Positions 1 through 7,334 of a stretch of DNA of 11,009 nucleotides are shown piece after piece. The position numbers and the translations under genes were made by a program. The notes under the pieces were generated by a model. The model made no database searches, had not been told where the DNA came from, and worked only from the letters and a program-made list of their open reading frames with translations. Location of the stretch: NCBI GenBank assembly GCA_002694525.1, contig NZMN01000055.1:2506-13514 (forward strand). Reading direction: 5' to 3'. The number at the start of each line of letters is the position of its first letter. The first letter of the stretch is position 1. Source of the DNA: Methanobacteriota archaeon (GTDB lineage Archaea; Thermoplasmatota; Poseidoniia; Poseidoniales; Poseidoniaceae).

Positions 1-29
1 CGTCGCTTGAACGAAATAAGGACTTGCAT

Positions 30-3000
30 TCACCGGTCGTCGCCGAAGAATTTGCTCATACGGTCCTCGAGGCTGCCCTCACGTTCAACACCGCTGTCGG
101 TGCCCATCTCCTCACGGAGACTCGCAAGCCTCCCACTGGCCGTGGGTTCTTCCTCCACCGCTTCTTCAATGCGTTCAATCACTTCGATGGTGGTTGATTC
201 AATCGTTTCATTTGAGGGTTCTTCCGTGGATTCTTCGTTGGTTTCGGGCACATCAACCTCGTCGATCTGCAGGTTGAAATCGTCTTCTTCAACCTCAACG
301 TCCACTTCTTCGCTCTTCAACTCCGTGTCCGCAGGTCGCTTTTTCGTTGTGGATGCGCTTTTGACGTCCGATTTCCTGGTTTGCTGTGGCTGAATGAAGC
401 CGATGAGCCATGCGAGGGCAACGATGAATGCACCCACACCGACGATCCATCCAACGTCGCTTGACGACACGGCAAGCAGGCTCTCGGTTTCGTAAAAATC
501 ACTCATGCTGTCGTCGTCGGGATTGTCATCGAGGTCGAACGGCAGACTGCATGCGATCGAGGCGGTGATCCGCTCGTCCTTCGTGAGACCACCCGGGTTG
601 TCGATGCCAATCGGTCGTGCGAGTAATTCTGGATAGGTGATGTCAACAACGATGCTCGTACTCCACCCACCTTCGGCTTCAACGGTTACCTCGCAAACGG
701 CGTTGGTGAGAATTTCGTATCCACTCCGCTTGATGCTGACTTCGATGTCTCCACTGGCATCGATGGAGTGAATGCCTACGTTCCAACCGGTTGCCCGCGC
801 CACAACCGAGGTGCTCTCAAACGCCAATTCACGACCGAATTGGTCGTGTCCGGTCAGTTGAACATCAAACAGACCGGGACTGGGGGTCCAGCCGACAACG
901 CTGATGTTGAGCGTGGTTTGACCGCCTGCACGAACGACCTCGACGTCGTTTTCGAGGTTTACTCGGTCGCCGGCGGTGGTGACCATCGTCAAGACCGCCC
1001 TCAGGTCATCATCGTCCGATGCAGTAAGGACGCAGGTCGCCACGGTTGCCGGCAGGTCCGCACGGCCGAGGTCGTCAAACGCACCGTTGACAAAACTGCA
1101 CGAGATGGTTGCGTCAGGGTAGGACCTTGCGATGACGTAGGTGGAGAGGTTTCCATCCGCTTCACCAAGTGCGTACGTTAAGACGTACTCCCCGGTTGTG
1201 GAAGGTTGGATGAACTGGACTTCCGTCGGTTGTTTGACCACGTTCAACGGTCCGTCAAACGTGACGGATTCACCGTCCAAAACAACGTAGCCAATGGCCT
1301 GATTTGTACCGGTGAAAGCGTCAACAACCGGCGTTTCTGTGAAGGTTACCAGACCGTGTTCCACCTCCACCGTGTGGGGAACGGCTCCGAGCAGCGGGTG
1401 ATTGACGTTGATGGTGACCAAGAACCGCTGCTCGTTCCAATCTGCGGACGGGGTGAGGTTCAGCGGCAGACCCGAAAATTCACCGGGTGCGAGGATGAGC
1501 TGCGTCCCTTGATTCACGGACCAACCATCGGGAAGGCCGTCGATGTCGAGGGTGAGGAACGCAACATCGTTCCCCTGGTTTTCGACCCAGACGGTGGGGA
1601 ATCCTCCGTTTTCGTTGACGATCCAAGAGCCACGATGGTCCACGTTGATCTGGGGGGCTGCACCAACCCGTACGGGAACTTCTTCCACGACCAGCCCGCT
1701 GGTGTCGTTGCCGGTGATGCGTATTCGCAGGACCCCCACCTCGCCGGCCAATGCGTCGTCCGGCGGTTGAACATGAACGTCAAACGTTGAGGTTGCGTAG
1801 GGTGCCACGTCGGGCGCTTCATCGGGCAGCGTGATGTTCCATCCCGCGCCGGCTTTTGCGAAATACGGACGCTCGTATGCGTTCCCTGTGTGAATCAGTT
1901 GAAGCGTTAGGTTCTCACCGCCGGGCTCCACTTCAAGGTCGGCGTTCGTCAGGTTCAATCGCCAGCCCGACACCGATTTGACGGCCAACTCAAGCGTGGT
2001 TGTACCGATGGTGTATCCGTTGGCCACGTGCAAGAGGTCGATGTCAACCGAGGAGGTCGCCCACGCCTGGTTGGGGACCGTGAACGAGAGGTTCAACTGC
2101 GCGGTTTGGTTGACGGGGACCACGTCGGTTGCGACCGACGCTGCGGTCCACACCGAATCGTCCTCGCCAAAGGCGCTTACCGTGAGCATCGGCGACAGTT
2201 CCAATTCGTCCGGTGCGTTGCCGCTGTTGGTGACGTTGAACAGGTAGCTGACGGTTTCTCCCGGGCCGGCGGTGTCGGGCACTGCACCGATGGATTCAAC
2301 CACCCACTCGTGACTTTGCGATGCCTGAACGGAAACGACGACGGTGCTGGCGATGTTTTCGCCACCCAGCGATGTCCACGTGAAGGTGAGGTCGAACGGC
2401 TCGAGAGCGGGAATTTCAGAGGAGAGAACCACGTCCACCGTACCGATGCTGGTGGCGAGGGCGCCGAGCGTTTTTTGCGGGTCAAAGAAGGTGAAGTCAA
2501 CCTCGTAGGGGGTGCCCGTCTGAGACGTGGATGCTGCGGCTGTCAGCTCAAACGTGTCTTCACCGTTCCCTGGATTGGAGAGGAACATCAGGAAACGATG
2601 CGGTTCGCTGACGTTCAGGGACACAGGTGTGCCGGAGGTGGGGGGTGTGGGTTCGATCAGCGAAATGTTTGAGCGGTAAACCTGCAAAACCTGAAGGCTG
2701 ATGTTGAAGGTTGCGTCAAGGTCAACGCCGTCCGTTTGCGTGAACAAATGCCGTTTCGGCACCGCATCCTTTGGGAGGTCCAGCACGACGTCTCCCGAAA
2801 AGGTGCTGCTCGGTGCACCCTGTGCCTCGATTGAACTGCCGTTCACCGTCAGGTCACCCGTGGTGCTCCAAACCCAGTTGGCTTGCTGCATGTCCATCGA
2901 GGCCATGCTCCACTGGAGCATTCCCGATGCGGGTAGGGTCCCCTCTACGGTCCACGTGAGGGTTGTGTCCGGCAGCGTTCGATGGTGATTGGGTGTTGCG

Positions 3001-5792
3001 ACGACCTTTTCAGCCGTGAAACTGAACGGCATGGATTCGCAGAGTGCTTCGTCACCGCTGCCCATGCAGAGCGTGAGGGTCGAGTGGGTCGAAGAGCCGT
3101 AACTGATGGATGCGGGCGTTGCCAGGTGGGCGAACAACACCTTGCTTTCTCCAGGTTGCAAGGAGATGCTGAACAGTTGCTGCCCGGAAGCATCGTGAAT
3201 GGACGGCGAGCCGCCCCACGACGGAGCCGTCCACGTGATGGAGGTGGTGGTTTCGGGGGCGTTCCCGAGGTTTTCCACCATGAACCACGCCTTGGCCGTT
3301 TGGCCCGGTCGTCCGTGGCCGTTGGACGCGTTCATGCCCGTCGAACCGGTCAGGTCGAGCCCTCGGGTTCTGAAGACATCGATTTGCAACTCCAGCGTTG
3401 TGTTCACCGAGGCATCGTCGTCCAGCGAAAGAACGAGGGACACCACGCCCGATTCATCGCCCAGCGCCGTTGATGGAATGCTCGCATCGAAGGTGATGGT
3501 TTGTGAAACGTCGGGCACCAACTCACGGGTCAGCGACTCGCCGTTGGCGGGTGCAAACGTCCAACCCTCGGGCAGTTGGTCGTTGGTGTGCGCGAGGGTC
3601 CATGAGGCCGTTCGCGATCCGGTGGCCATGACATCAACGTCCACTTGTTGGGACGTCCCGGGTGAAATTCGTGGGGTTTCGAGGGGGCCGGTGAGATCGG
3701 CAAGGTACGGTTCAACCACCGTCAGGGTGGCAGCGGCACGGTTGTTGTCCTCTCGCTGTTCGGTGATGTTGTCGTTGACGTCCAACACCAACTCGAATTG
3801 ATGAACGCCCAGCTGTGCGACAAACTCCGCTGAGAAGGTCATCGGCCCGCCTTCTCCAGTTGGCGCAACCGGCTCGCTCGATTCGAACCGTTGGCGTGTG
3901 AGCTCGACACCGTTCATCAAAATGGCAGCGTCGATGTCGTCGTCGGCCTCACCCGTCCCAACGTTGGCAAACTGCCCCGTGACGGTGACGGTGGTTCCCG
4001 GGTCCGCTTGAGCAGGGTTGAACGAAAGGCCTCGGTTGTCCAACGCCGGCGTGAGGTCGGGTCCTTGATTCGAAACGAGCGTGTCGCCGTACAGCACGTC
4101 CAGGTGACCATCGCCGTCAACGTCCGCCACGGCGGGAGCGGTCCAAACCCTGTGGGGCATGCTCAGCGGCGTTGACCACGCACTGTTGATGTCTGCGGAG
4201 GCTCCGGTATCGCCATCAAACGCCCAGAACCGTCGACCAAAGCCCACCAACACTTCCGGTGTTCCCTCGCCATCGATGTCAAGCCAGAACGGCGGCGATG
4301 CGGCGATTTCATCGTTGTCGTTACCCGCACCGCGCTGCAAATCACGGGTCCATTCGGTGACCGGCGTCTCATCGGAGATGTCGGTGCAGCCCAGCATGCC
4401 CTTTCGATTAAAGTTCAACGCGGATTCAGAATACCAGGTCACCCAGCAAAGTCGGTCGTCCACACCGTCGTCGTCGGTGTCCAAAGCCATTGGATGGGCG
4501 TCGGCATAGCCGTTCTGTGCCCTGAAGTTGAACACCTCGGTCGTGGCGGTCAACTCCATCCCGATGAATCGGGCGCCGTTGCCGGGCGTTCGCCCGTTGG
4601 CGTCGGTGGGCACGGTCACGATCATCTCAGGAGCGCTGTCCTGGTCGAGTTGAACGATGACCGGTCCCGGGAGGCGCAATCGGGGGGAATCCGAATCGGT
4701 GTCGGTGCCTTGAACCGCAACGCGTTCCCAGTCAAGTGAACCGCTGGAGCCGTCGATTTTCCAAATCCACATGTTCCCGGAGTCCCCATCGATGGTGGTC
4801 AACACCACGGACGTCGTGCTGCTGTCGAGCTGAGCCCAAACGGGGTCGGATGGGTGGGTGCCGCGGTCAAGCGATACGCTCCACATCGCTTCGGTGGGCT
4901 GGGCGTTGGTCAGTGTGTACGCGTTGACCTTGACGAGGGGGTTGTTCGTCGGGTCGTCCACAACCGCAACGATGAGTTCGGGTGTGCCGTCCAATTCAAG
5001 ATCAGCCAGCAACGGTTGGGTCACCGCCTTATGGTCGCTGTTGGCGGTCGCAAAATGTGGGGACGGGGAGCCGATGCGAACGTCTGCATCGCTGTAGGAC
5101 CACACCAGTTCGTTGCTGTGGCCGGAGGTTTGCCAGTTGGCCTCCGTGCACGTCAATCGAGGCGACCAAACATCGATGTTGAACGACCCGTCGGTGTCGT
5201 AGACCACGATGATTTCTTGAAATCCATCGTGATCGATGTCATGAATCATCGGTGTGGACCGAACGGCGTCGGTCGCACCGAGGCTCGCTCTCCAGGCAAT
5301 TTTTGCATCGTTTCCTGAGACGATGTTCAGGTGGCTCTGGCGGTTTCCGTCCACGAATTCGCTGGAGATCATCACGGGAAACAGGGTTCCTGCACCGCAG
5401 CGTTCCACGGCCGATTCGCTTGCGGATACACTTTGAGAGAAATCACCGATGACCGATCCGTAGGCATCGCTTTCGGTTTGATCGCTGAACACCTGCCAGT
5501 TGACGACGGGGGTGTGGAGCGTCGCCAGTTCCGAAACGTTGGCAACGCTCCCGTCCCCCGGCCCACCGTCCGGTCCGTGCGGTGGAACCGTTTGGTTGTG
5601 GGTGGGCGTTCGTGCGTACTGTGCCCAAGGCTGTTGCGTTTGGTTCCAAACGTCCCCGGACGGGAAAACCACCTTTTCTTCGGCGAGCGTTTGGTGGGTC
5701 ATGAGCGGTGCAACCACGGCGCTCATCATGAGCCAAATCATCGCAAGCGCTCCAGCACCACGCACGGTGATGCGGGGCGCTGATGTTGTCAT
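30..5792 (-). CDS. Giant secreted, membrane-anchored surface protein with FG-GAP-like propeller and CARDB/NEW3-like repeats
   Basis: A 1920-residue protein likely displayed on the cell surface for adhesion, glycan binding or envelope structure; the exact role is unknown. Residues 1-38 look like a signal peptide (basic start, hydrophobic LAMIWLMMSAVVAPL, then a cut near TLAEE). Residues about 180-570 carry about seven Asp-rich blades of the FG-GAP/VCBS type, such as DIDHDG at 185, DIDGEG at 505 and DVDGDG at 557, as in a Ca-binding seven-bladed propeller. A CARDB-like domain follows (about 578-695), then a long stalk of beta-sandwich repeats marked by GN turns near 843, 1075, 1190, 1303 and 1407, resembling NEW3/CARDB folds. 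Many N-x-S/T sites suggest glycosylation. One membrane span lies at about 1780-1800, then a 120-residue tail: basic first, then strongly acidic. The ATG at 5792 has AGGTGA six bases upstream. The gene stands alone, divergent from the rpoE1 operon. Confidence 0.9.
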   Translation of the reverse strand: MTTSAPRITVRGAGALAMIWLMMSAVVAPLMTHQTLAEEKVVFPSGDVWNQTQQPWAQYARTPTHNQTVPPHGPDGGPGDGSVANVSELATLHTPVVNWQVFSDQTESDAYGSVIGDFSQSVSASESAVERCGAGTLFPVMISSEFVDGNRQSHLNIVSGNDAKIAWRASLGATDAVRSTPMIHDIDHDGFQEIIVVYDTDGSFNIDVWSPRLTCTEANWQTSGHSNELVWSYSDADVRIGSPSPHFATANSDHKAVTQPLLADLELDGTPELIVAVVDDPTNNPLVKVNAYTLTNAQPTEAMWSVSLDRGTHPSDPVWAQLDSSTTSVVLTTIDGDSGNMWIWKIDGSSGSLDWERVAVQGTDTDSDSPRLRLPGPVIVQLDQDSAPEMIVTVPTDANGRTPGNGARFIGMELTATTEVFNFRAQNGYADAHPMALDTDDDGVDDRLCWVTWYSESALNFNRKGMLGCTDISDETPVTEWTRDLQRGAGNDNDEIAASPPFWLDIDGEGTPEVLVGFGRRFWAFDGDTGASADINSAWSTPLSMPHRVWTAPAVADVDGDGHLDVLYGDTLVSNQGPDLTPALDNRGLSFNPAQADPGTTVTVTGQFANVGTGEADDDIDAAILMNGVELTRQRFESSEPVAPTGEGGPMTFSAEFVAQLGVHQFELVLDVNDNITEQREDNNRAAATLTVVEPYLADLTGPLETPRISPGTSQQVDVDVMATGSRTASWTLAHTNDQLPEGWTFAPANGESLTRELVPDVSQTITFDASIPSTALGDESGVVSLVLSLDDDASVNTTLELQIDVFRTRGLDLTGSTGMNASNGHGRPGQTAKAWFMVENLGNAPETTTSITWTAPSWGGSPSIHDASGQQLFSISLQPGESKVLFAHLATPASISYGSSTHSTLTLCMGSGDEALCESMPFSFTAEKVVATPNHHRTLPDTTLTWTVEGTLPASGMLQWSMASMDMQQANWVWSTTGDLTVNGSSIEAQGAPSSTFSGDVVLDLPKDAVPKRHLFTQTDGVDLDATFNISLQVLQVYRSNISLIEPTPPTSGTPVSLNVSEPHRFLMFLSNPGNGEDTFELTAAASTSQTGTPYEVDFTFFDPQKTLGALATSIGTVDVVLSSEIPALEPFDLTFTWTSLGGENIASTVVVSVQASQSHEWVVESIGAVPDTAGPGETVSYLFNVTNSGNAPDELELSPMLTVSAFGEDDSVWTAASVATDVVPVNQTAQLNLSFTVPNQAWATSSVDIDLLHVANGYTIGTTTLELAVKSVSGWRLNLTNADLEVEPGGENLTLQLIHTGNAYERPYFAKAGAGWNITLPDEAPDVAPYATSTFDVHVQPPDDALAGEVGVLRIRITGNDTSGLVVEEVPVRVGAAPQINVDHRGSWIVNENGGFPTVWVENQGNDVAFLTLDIDGLPDGWSVNQGTQLILAPGEFSGLPLNLTPSADWNEQRFLVTINVNHPLLGAVPHTVEVEHGLVTFTETPVVDAFTGTNQAIGYVVLDGESVTFDGPLNVVKQPTEVQFIQPSTTGEYVLTYALGEADGNLSTYVIARSYPDATISCSFVNGAFDDLGRADLPATVATCVLTASDDDDLRAVLTMVTTAGDRVNLENDVEVVRAGGQTTLNISVVGWTPSPGLFDVQLTGHDQFGRELAFESTSVVARATGWNVGIHSIDASGDIEVSIKRSGYEILTNAVCEVTVEAEGGWSTSIVVDITYPELLARPIGIDNPGGLTKDERITASIACSLPFDLDDNPDDDSMSDFYETESLLAVSSSDVGWIVGVGAFIVALAWLIGFIQPQQTRKSDVKSASTTKKRPADTELKSEEVDVEVEEDDFNLQIDEVDVPETNEESTEEPSNETIESTTIEVIERIEEAVEEEPTASGRLASLREEMGTDSGVEREGSLEDRMSKFFGDDR

Positions 5793-5798
5793 GGTTGT

Positions 5799-5804
5799 TC
5801 ACCT
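5799..5804 (-). promoter_or_regulatory. Shine-Dalgarno site of the surface-protein gene
   Basis: Read on the minus strand this is AGGTGA, six bases before the ATG at 5792. It fixes the start of the surface protein and agrees with the signal peptide beginning there. Confidence 0.6.
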
Positions 5805-5842
5805 GCTCCGGGGGGTTGTTATTGCTTATGGCTCCGTCAACG

Positions 5843-5850
5843 CCTAAAAC
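5843..5850 (-). promoter_or_regulatory. Possible TATA box of the surface-protein gene
   Basis: On the minus strand the region reads GAAAAGGGGTTTTAGGCG. TTTTAGG is a weak TATA-like element preceded by a purine-rich stretch that could serve as the TFB site. A start about 26 bases downstream, near 5820, would give a leader of roughly 28 nt containing the AGGTGA site. No better A/T-rich element lies at a suitable distance, but the match is poor. Confidence 0.3.
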
Positions 5851-5923
5851 CCCTTTTCTTGGTTGCATCAGAACGACCGTAACAGGGCAACGGAGAGGAA
5901 CCAGTGGGCTGGGTATGCCGCTT

Positions 5924-5934
5924 CAATTAAATAG
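5924..5934 (+). promoter_or_regulatory. TATA box of the rpoE1-spt4-rps24e-rps27ae operon
   Basis: The sequence CAATTAAATAG is the most A/T-rich stretch in the 267-base gap between the divergent genes and fits the archaeal TATA consensus. By the usual archaeal spacing, transcription would start near 5955-5960. That leaves a leader of about 100 nt before the rpoE1 ATG at 6060, long for an archaeal mRNA. Confidence 0.6.
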
Positions 5935-5988
5935 GGGTCGTCGGTGGAAGGAACGACTTCGGTCGCATTCTCTCCTGAGGTAGCCCCG

Positions 5989-6012
5989 GTGAAGGACGGA
6001 ACAGTCGCTTGA
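5989..6012 (+). other. Possible seven-codon leader ORF upstream of rpoE1
   Basis: A GTG at 5989 opens a seven-codon frame (MKDGTVA) ending at a TGA at 6010-6012. A GAGGT Shine-Dalgarno-like motif lies at 5977-5981, seven bases before the GTG. The tiny frame falls inside the predicted rpoE1 leader. The spacing looks right for translation, but so short an ORF can easily arise by chance and nothing else supports it. Confidence 0.2.
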
Positions 6013-6030
6013 CTGGCCCGTTTTCTCCGT

Positions 6031-6053
6031 ACCTCTTGAGAACGCAAAGAGGT
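6031..6053 (+). promoter_or_regulatory. Hairpin covering the rpoE1 ribosome binding site
   Basis: ACCTCTT at 6031-6037 is the exact reverse complement of AAGAGGT at 6047-6053, with a nine-base loop. The 3' arm contains most of the rpoE1 Shine-Dalgarno motif GAGGTG (6049-6054), which sits five bases before the ATG at 6060. If folded, the mRNA would hide the ribosome binding site of the first gene of the operon. The inverted repeat is seen directly; a regulatory role is inferred. Confidence 0.5.
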
Positions 6054-6059
6054 GAAAAA

Positions 6060-6611
6060 ATGTACAAGGTCGTAACCAAGGAAGACACCATCCGCATCCC
6101 CGCGGAATACATGCGCAAGGGGCAATCGCTCGACCAACACATCGACCGATTGTCAATGGACGCCTTTGAAGGGAAGTTTGACGCTGAGAATCGCTTTGTC
6201 TTGGTCACCAACAATCACAAGACCATTGGCCGAGGCCGCATCATCCACGGCGACGGAGCCATTTACCAGCGGGTTCAATTCGATGCCGTTCTTTTCTGCA
6301 TGGACGATCAGGAAGTCGTCGAAGGCGCTGTTTCTGAGGTCAACGAGTTTGGAGCGTTCGTCCGAATCGGGCCGATGGAAGCGTTGCTGCACAAGTCTCA
6401 GATCATGGACGAACCGGTGGACATCAACATCGGAGCCAACAAGATCACCGGCCGCCAAACAGGTCGCGAACTCTCCATCGGTTCGTTCGTTCGAGCTCGA
6501 ATCGTGTCGCTCTCCCCCGATACTTCGGACCCACGACGTTCCAAGATCGGTTTGACCAGCAAGCAAGACGGTCTCGGCTCCCCACAATGGAGCGCAAAAG
6601 GAAGTGAGTGA
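6060..6611 (+). CDS. rpoE1: DNA-directed RNA polymerase subunit Rpo7 (RpoE1, Rpb7 homolog)
   Basis: Rpo7 forms the stalk of archaeal RNA polymerase with Rpo4. It binds emerging RNA and helps open-complex formation and elongation. The 183-residue product fits the usual size of about 185-190. Residues 1-80 form the N-terminal RNP-like domain (note the conserved GRIIHGDGAIYQ near 59-70). Residues about 84-170 are the S1/OB RNA-binding domain, with EVVEGAVSEVNEFGAFVRIG and the HKSQIMDE turn, ending in KIGLTSKQDGLG. I chose the ATG at 6060 because GAGGTG lies five bases upstream and the family begins at MYKVV. An in-frame TTG at 6009 would add 17 residues unlike the family. It heads the operon, and spt4 starts 2 nt after its stop. 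Its ribosome binding site lies in a predicted hairpin. Confidence 0.96.
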   Translation: MYKVVTKEDTIRIPAEYMRKGQSLDQHIDRLSMDAFEGKFDAENRFVLVTNNHKTIGRGRIIHGDGAIYQRVQFDAVLFCMDDQEVVEGAVSEVNEFGAFVRIGPMEALLHKSQIMDEPVDINIGANKITGRQTGRELSIGSFVRARIVSLSPDTSDPRRSKIGLTSKQDGLGSPQWSAKGSE

Positions 6612-6613
6612 AC

Positions 6614-6817
6614 ATGGCAAAAATGCCCTTTGCGTGCGGTGAATGCCACATGATTCTCAACGACGGTGTGGACCAGTGCCCGCACCATCCGTCCGCTCCT
6701 GTTTCGTCCGATTGGACGGGTTATGTCATCATCGTAAACCCTGAGCGCTCGGAAATTGCAAAGCGACTGCAGGTGGACAAGCCAGGACGATATGCGCTGA
6801 AAGTCAACATCCGATGA
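6614..6817 (+). CDS. spt4: Transcription elongation factor Spt4 (RpoE2)
   Basis: A 67-residue zinc protein that pairs with Spt5 (NusG-like) on the polymerase clamp to increase processivity. Zinc ligands are visible as C8-x2-C11 and C22, but the usual fourth Cys is missing: the sequence is CPHH, so H25 (or H24) probably replaces it. The core SSDWTGYVIIVNPERSEIAK and the ending PGRYALKV are diagnostic for archaeal Spt4. The ATG at 6614 gives the standard MAKMPFAC start. A GTG at 6608 inside the end of rpoE1 would add only two residues. Purine-rich GGAAGTGAG in the end of rpoE1 can serve as ribosome binding site. It lies between rpoE1 and rps24e in the canonical archaeal order and is surely co-transcribed with both. 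Confidence 0.95.
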   Translation: MAKMPFACGECHMILNDGVDQCPHHPSAPVSSDWTGYVIIVNPERSEIAKRLQVDKPGRYALKVNIR

Positions 6818-6827
6818 AGGTGATAGC

Positions 6828-7166
6828 ATGGAAATCAAAGAACGAAAGGAAAACAAAATCTTGAACCGGATTGAAATCTCGTTCAGCTGGAAACACGACA
6901 AGAAATCCACGCCTTCTCGACAAGAAGTCATGGACCTTGTTCAAACGCTGGAGCCGGGGTCCGACCGCGACCTCATCGTCGTCAAAAACTGCTCAACTCG
7001 TTTCGGGCAACCGCTCACGACGGGGCTGGCCTTCATCTACGGAACCAAGGAAGCCATGTCCGTTGAACCTGGCTACATTCACAAGCGTCATGAATCGCTG
7101 CGAAGTTCCGCCGGTTCGGCGAGCGAAGAAACCAGCGAAGCGTCCAGTGAAGGGGGCGATGAGTGA
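6828..7166 (+). CDS. rps24e: 30S ribosomal protein S24e
   Basis: A structural protein of the small ribosomal subunit, shared by archaea and eukaryotes. The 112-residue product begins [14 protein letters not shown], continues with the family signature around TPSRQEV, then [22 protein letters not shown] near 51-72, and ends its core at EPGYIHKRH. Residues after about 90 form an acidic, Ser/Glu-rich tail ([20 protein letters not shown]) longer than I expect for archaeal S24e, which usually ends soon after the ExExYI/RHE element. The ATG has GGTGAT a few bases upstream and lies 10 nt after the spt4 stop. Its own stop overlaps the start of rps27ae by one base (TGATG), indicating translational coupling. 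Confidence 0.95.
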   Translation: MEIKERKENKILNRIEISFSWKHDKKSTPSRQEVMDLVQTLEPGSDRDLIVVKNCSTRFGQPLTTGLAFIYGTKEAMSVEPGYIHKRHESLRSSAGSASEETSEASSEGGDE

Positions 7167-7333
7167 TGGGTGACGGACCAAATCCCAAGGCCAAGTGGTC
7201 AAAGTACAAGGTCGAGGATGGAAAATTGACCCGCGCCGAGCACTGTCCCAACTGTGGACCTGGTGTCTTTTTGGCCGTCCACAACAACCGGAAATCCTGC
7301 GGTCGATGCGGCCACACGGCTTCCGTTGAATGA
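7166..7333 (+). CDS. rps27ae: 30S ribosomal protein S27ae
   Basis: A 55-residue zinc-ribbon protein of the small subunit. In eukaryotes it is made as a ubiquitin fusion; in archaea it is free-standing, as here. It begins [20 protein letters not shown] and carries the ribbon CPNC at 27-30 and CGRC at 45-48 (C-x2-C-x14-C-x2-C) with the family signature [11 protein letters not shown]. All four Cys are intact. The ATG at 7166-7168 shares its A with the S24e stop codon, so translation is probably coupled; purine-rich AGGGGG at 7151-7156 could also recruit ribosomes. It is the last gene of the operon. Its stop lies one base from the stop of the convergent gene, and I see no poly-T terminator between them. 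Confidence 0.95.
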   Translation: MGDGPNPKAKWSKYKVEDGKLTRAEHCPNCGPGVFLAVHNNRKSCGRCGHTASVE

Positions 7334-7334
7334 G

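Noticed and set aside
1-29. Terminator or gene end left of the surface protein
   Set aside because: Too short to judge; on the minus strand there is no clear T tract after the stop codon.
768-5783. Many plus-strand open frames of 60-214 codons opposite the surface-protein gene
   Set aside because: They are shadows of a high-GC gene: their translations are Arg/Cys/Gly-rich with no known motif, no good start signals, and they overlap one another.
30-5792. Asp-rich loops as dockerin or EF-hand calcium sites
   Set aside because: Their spacing of about 55-80 residues and hydrophobic strands after each loop fit FG-GAP/VCBS blades, not paired EF hands or dockerins.
6009-6059. Upstream TTG start for rpoE1
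   Set aside because: The added 17 residues do not match the family, and a strong GAGGTG site points to the ATG at 6060.
5793-6059. Structured RNA gene or known riboswitch in the divergent gap
   Set aside because: Apart from the short SD-covering hairpin I see no tRNA-like, rRNA-like or known riboswitch pattern.
5868-6214. Minus-strand frames of 77-95 codons across the divergent promoter region
   Set aside because: They overlap one another and run into rpoE1 antisense; no ribosome binding site or family likeness.
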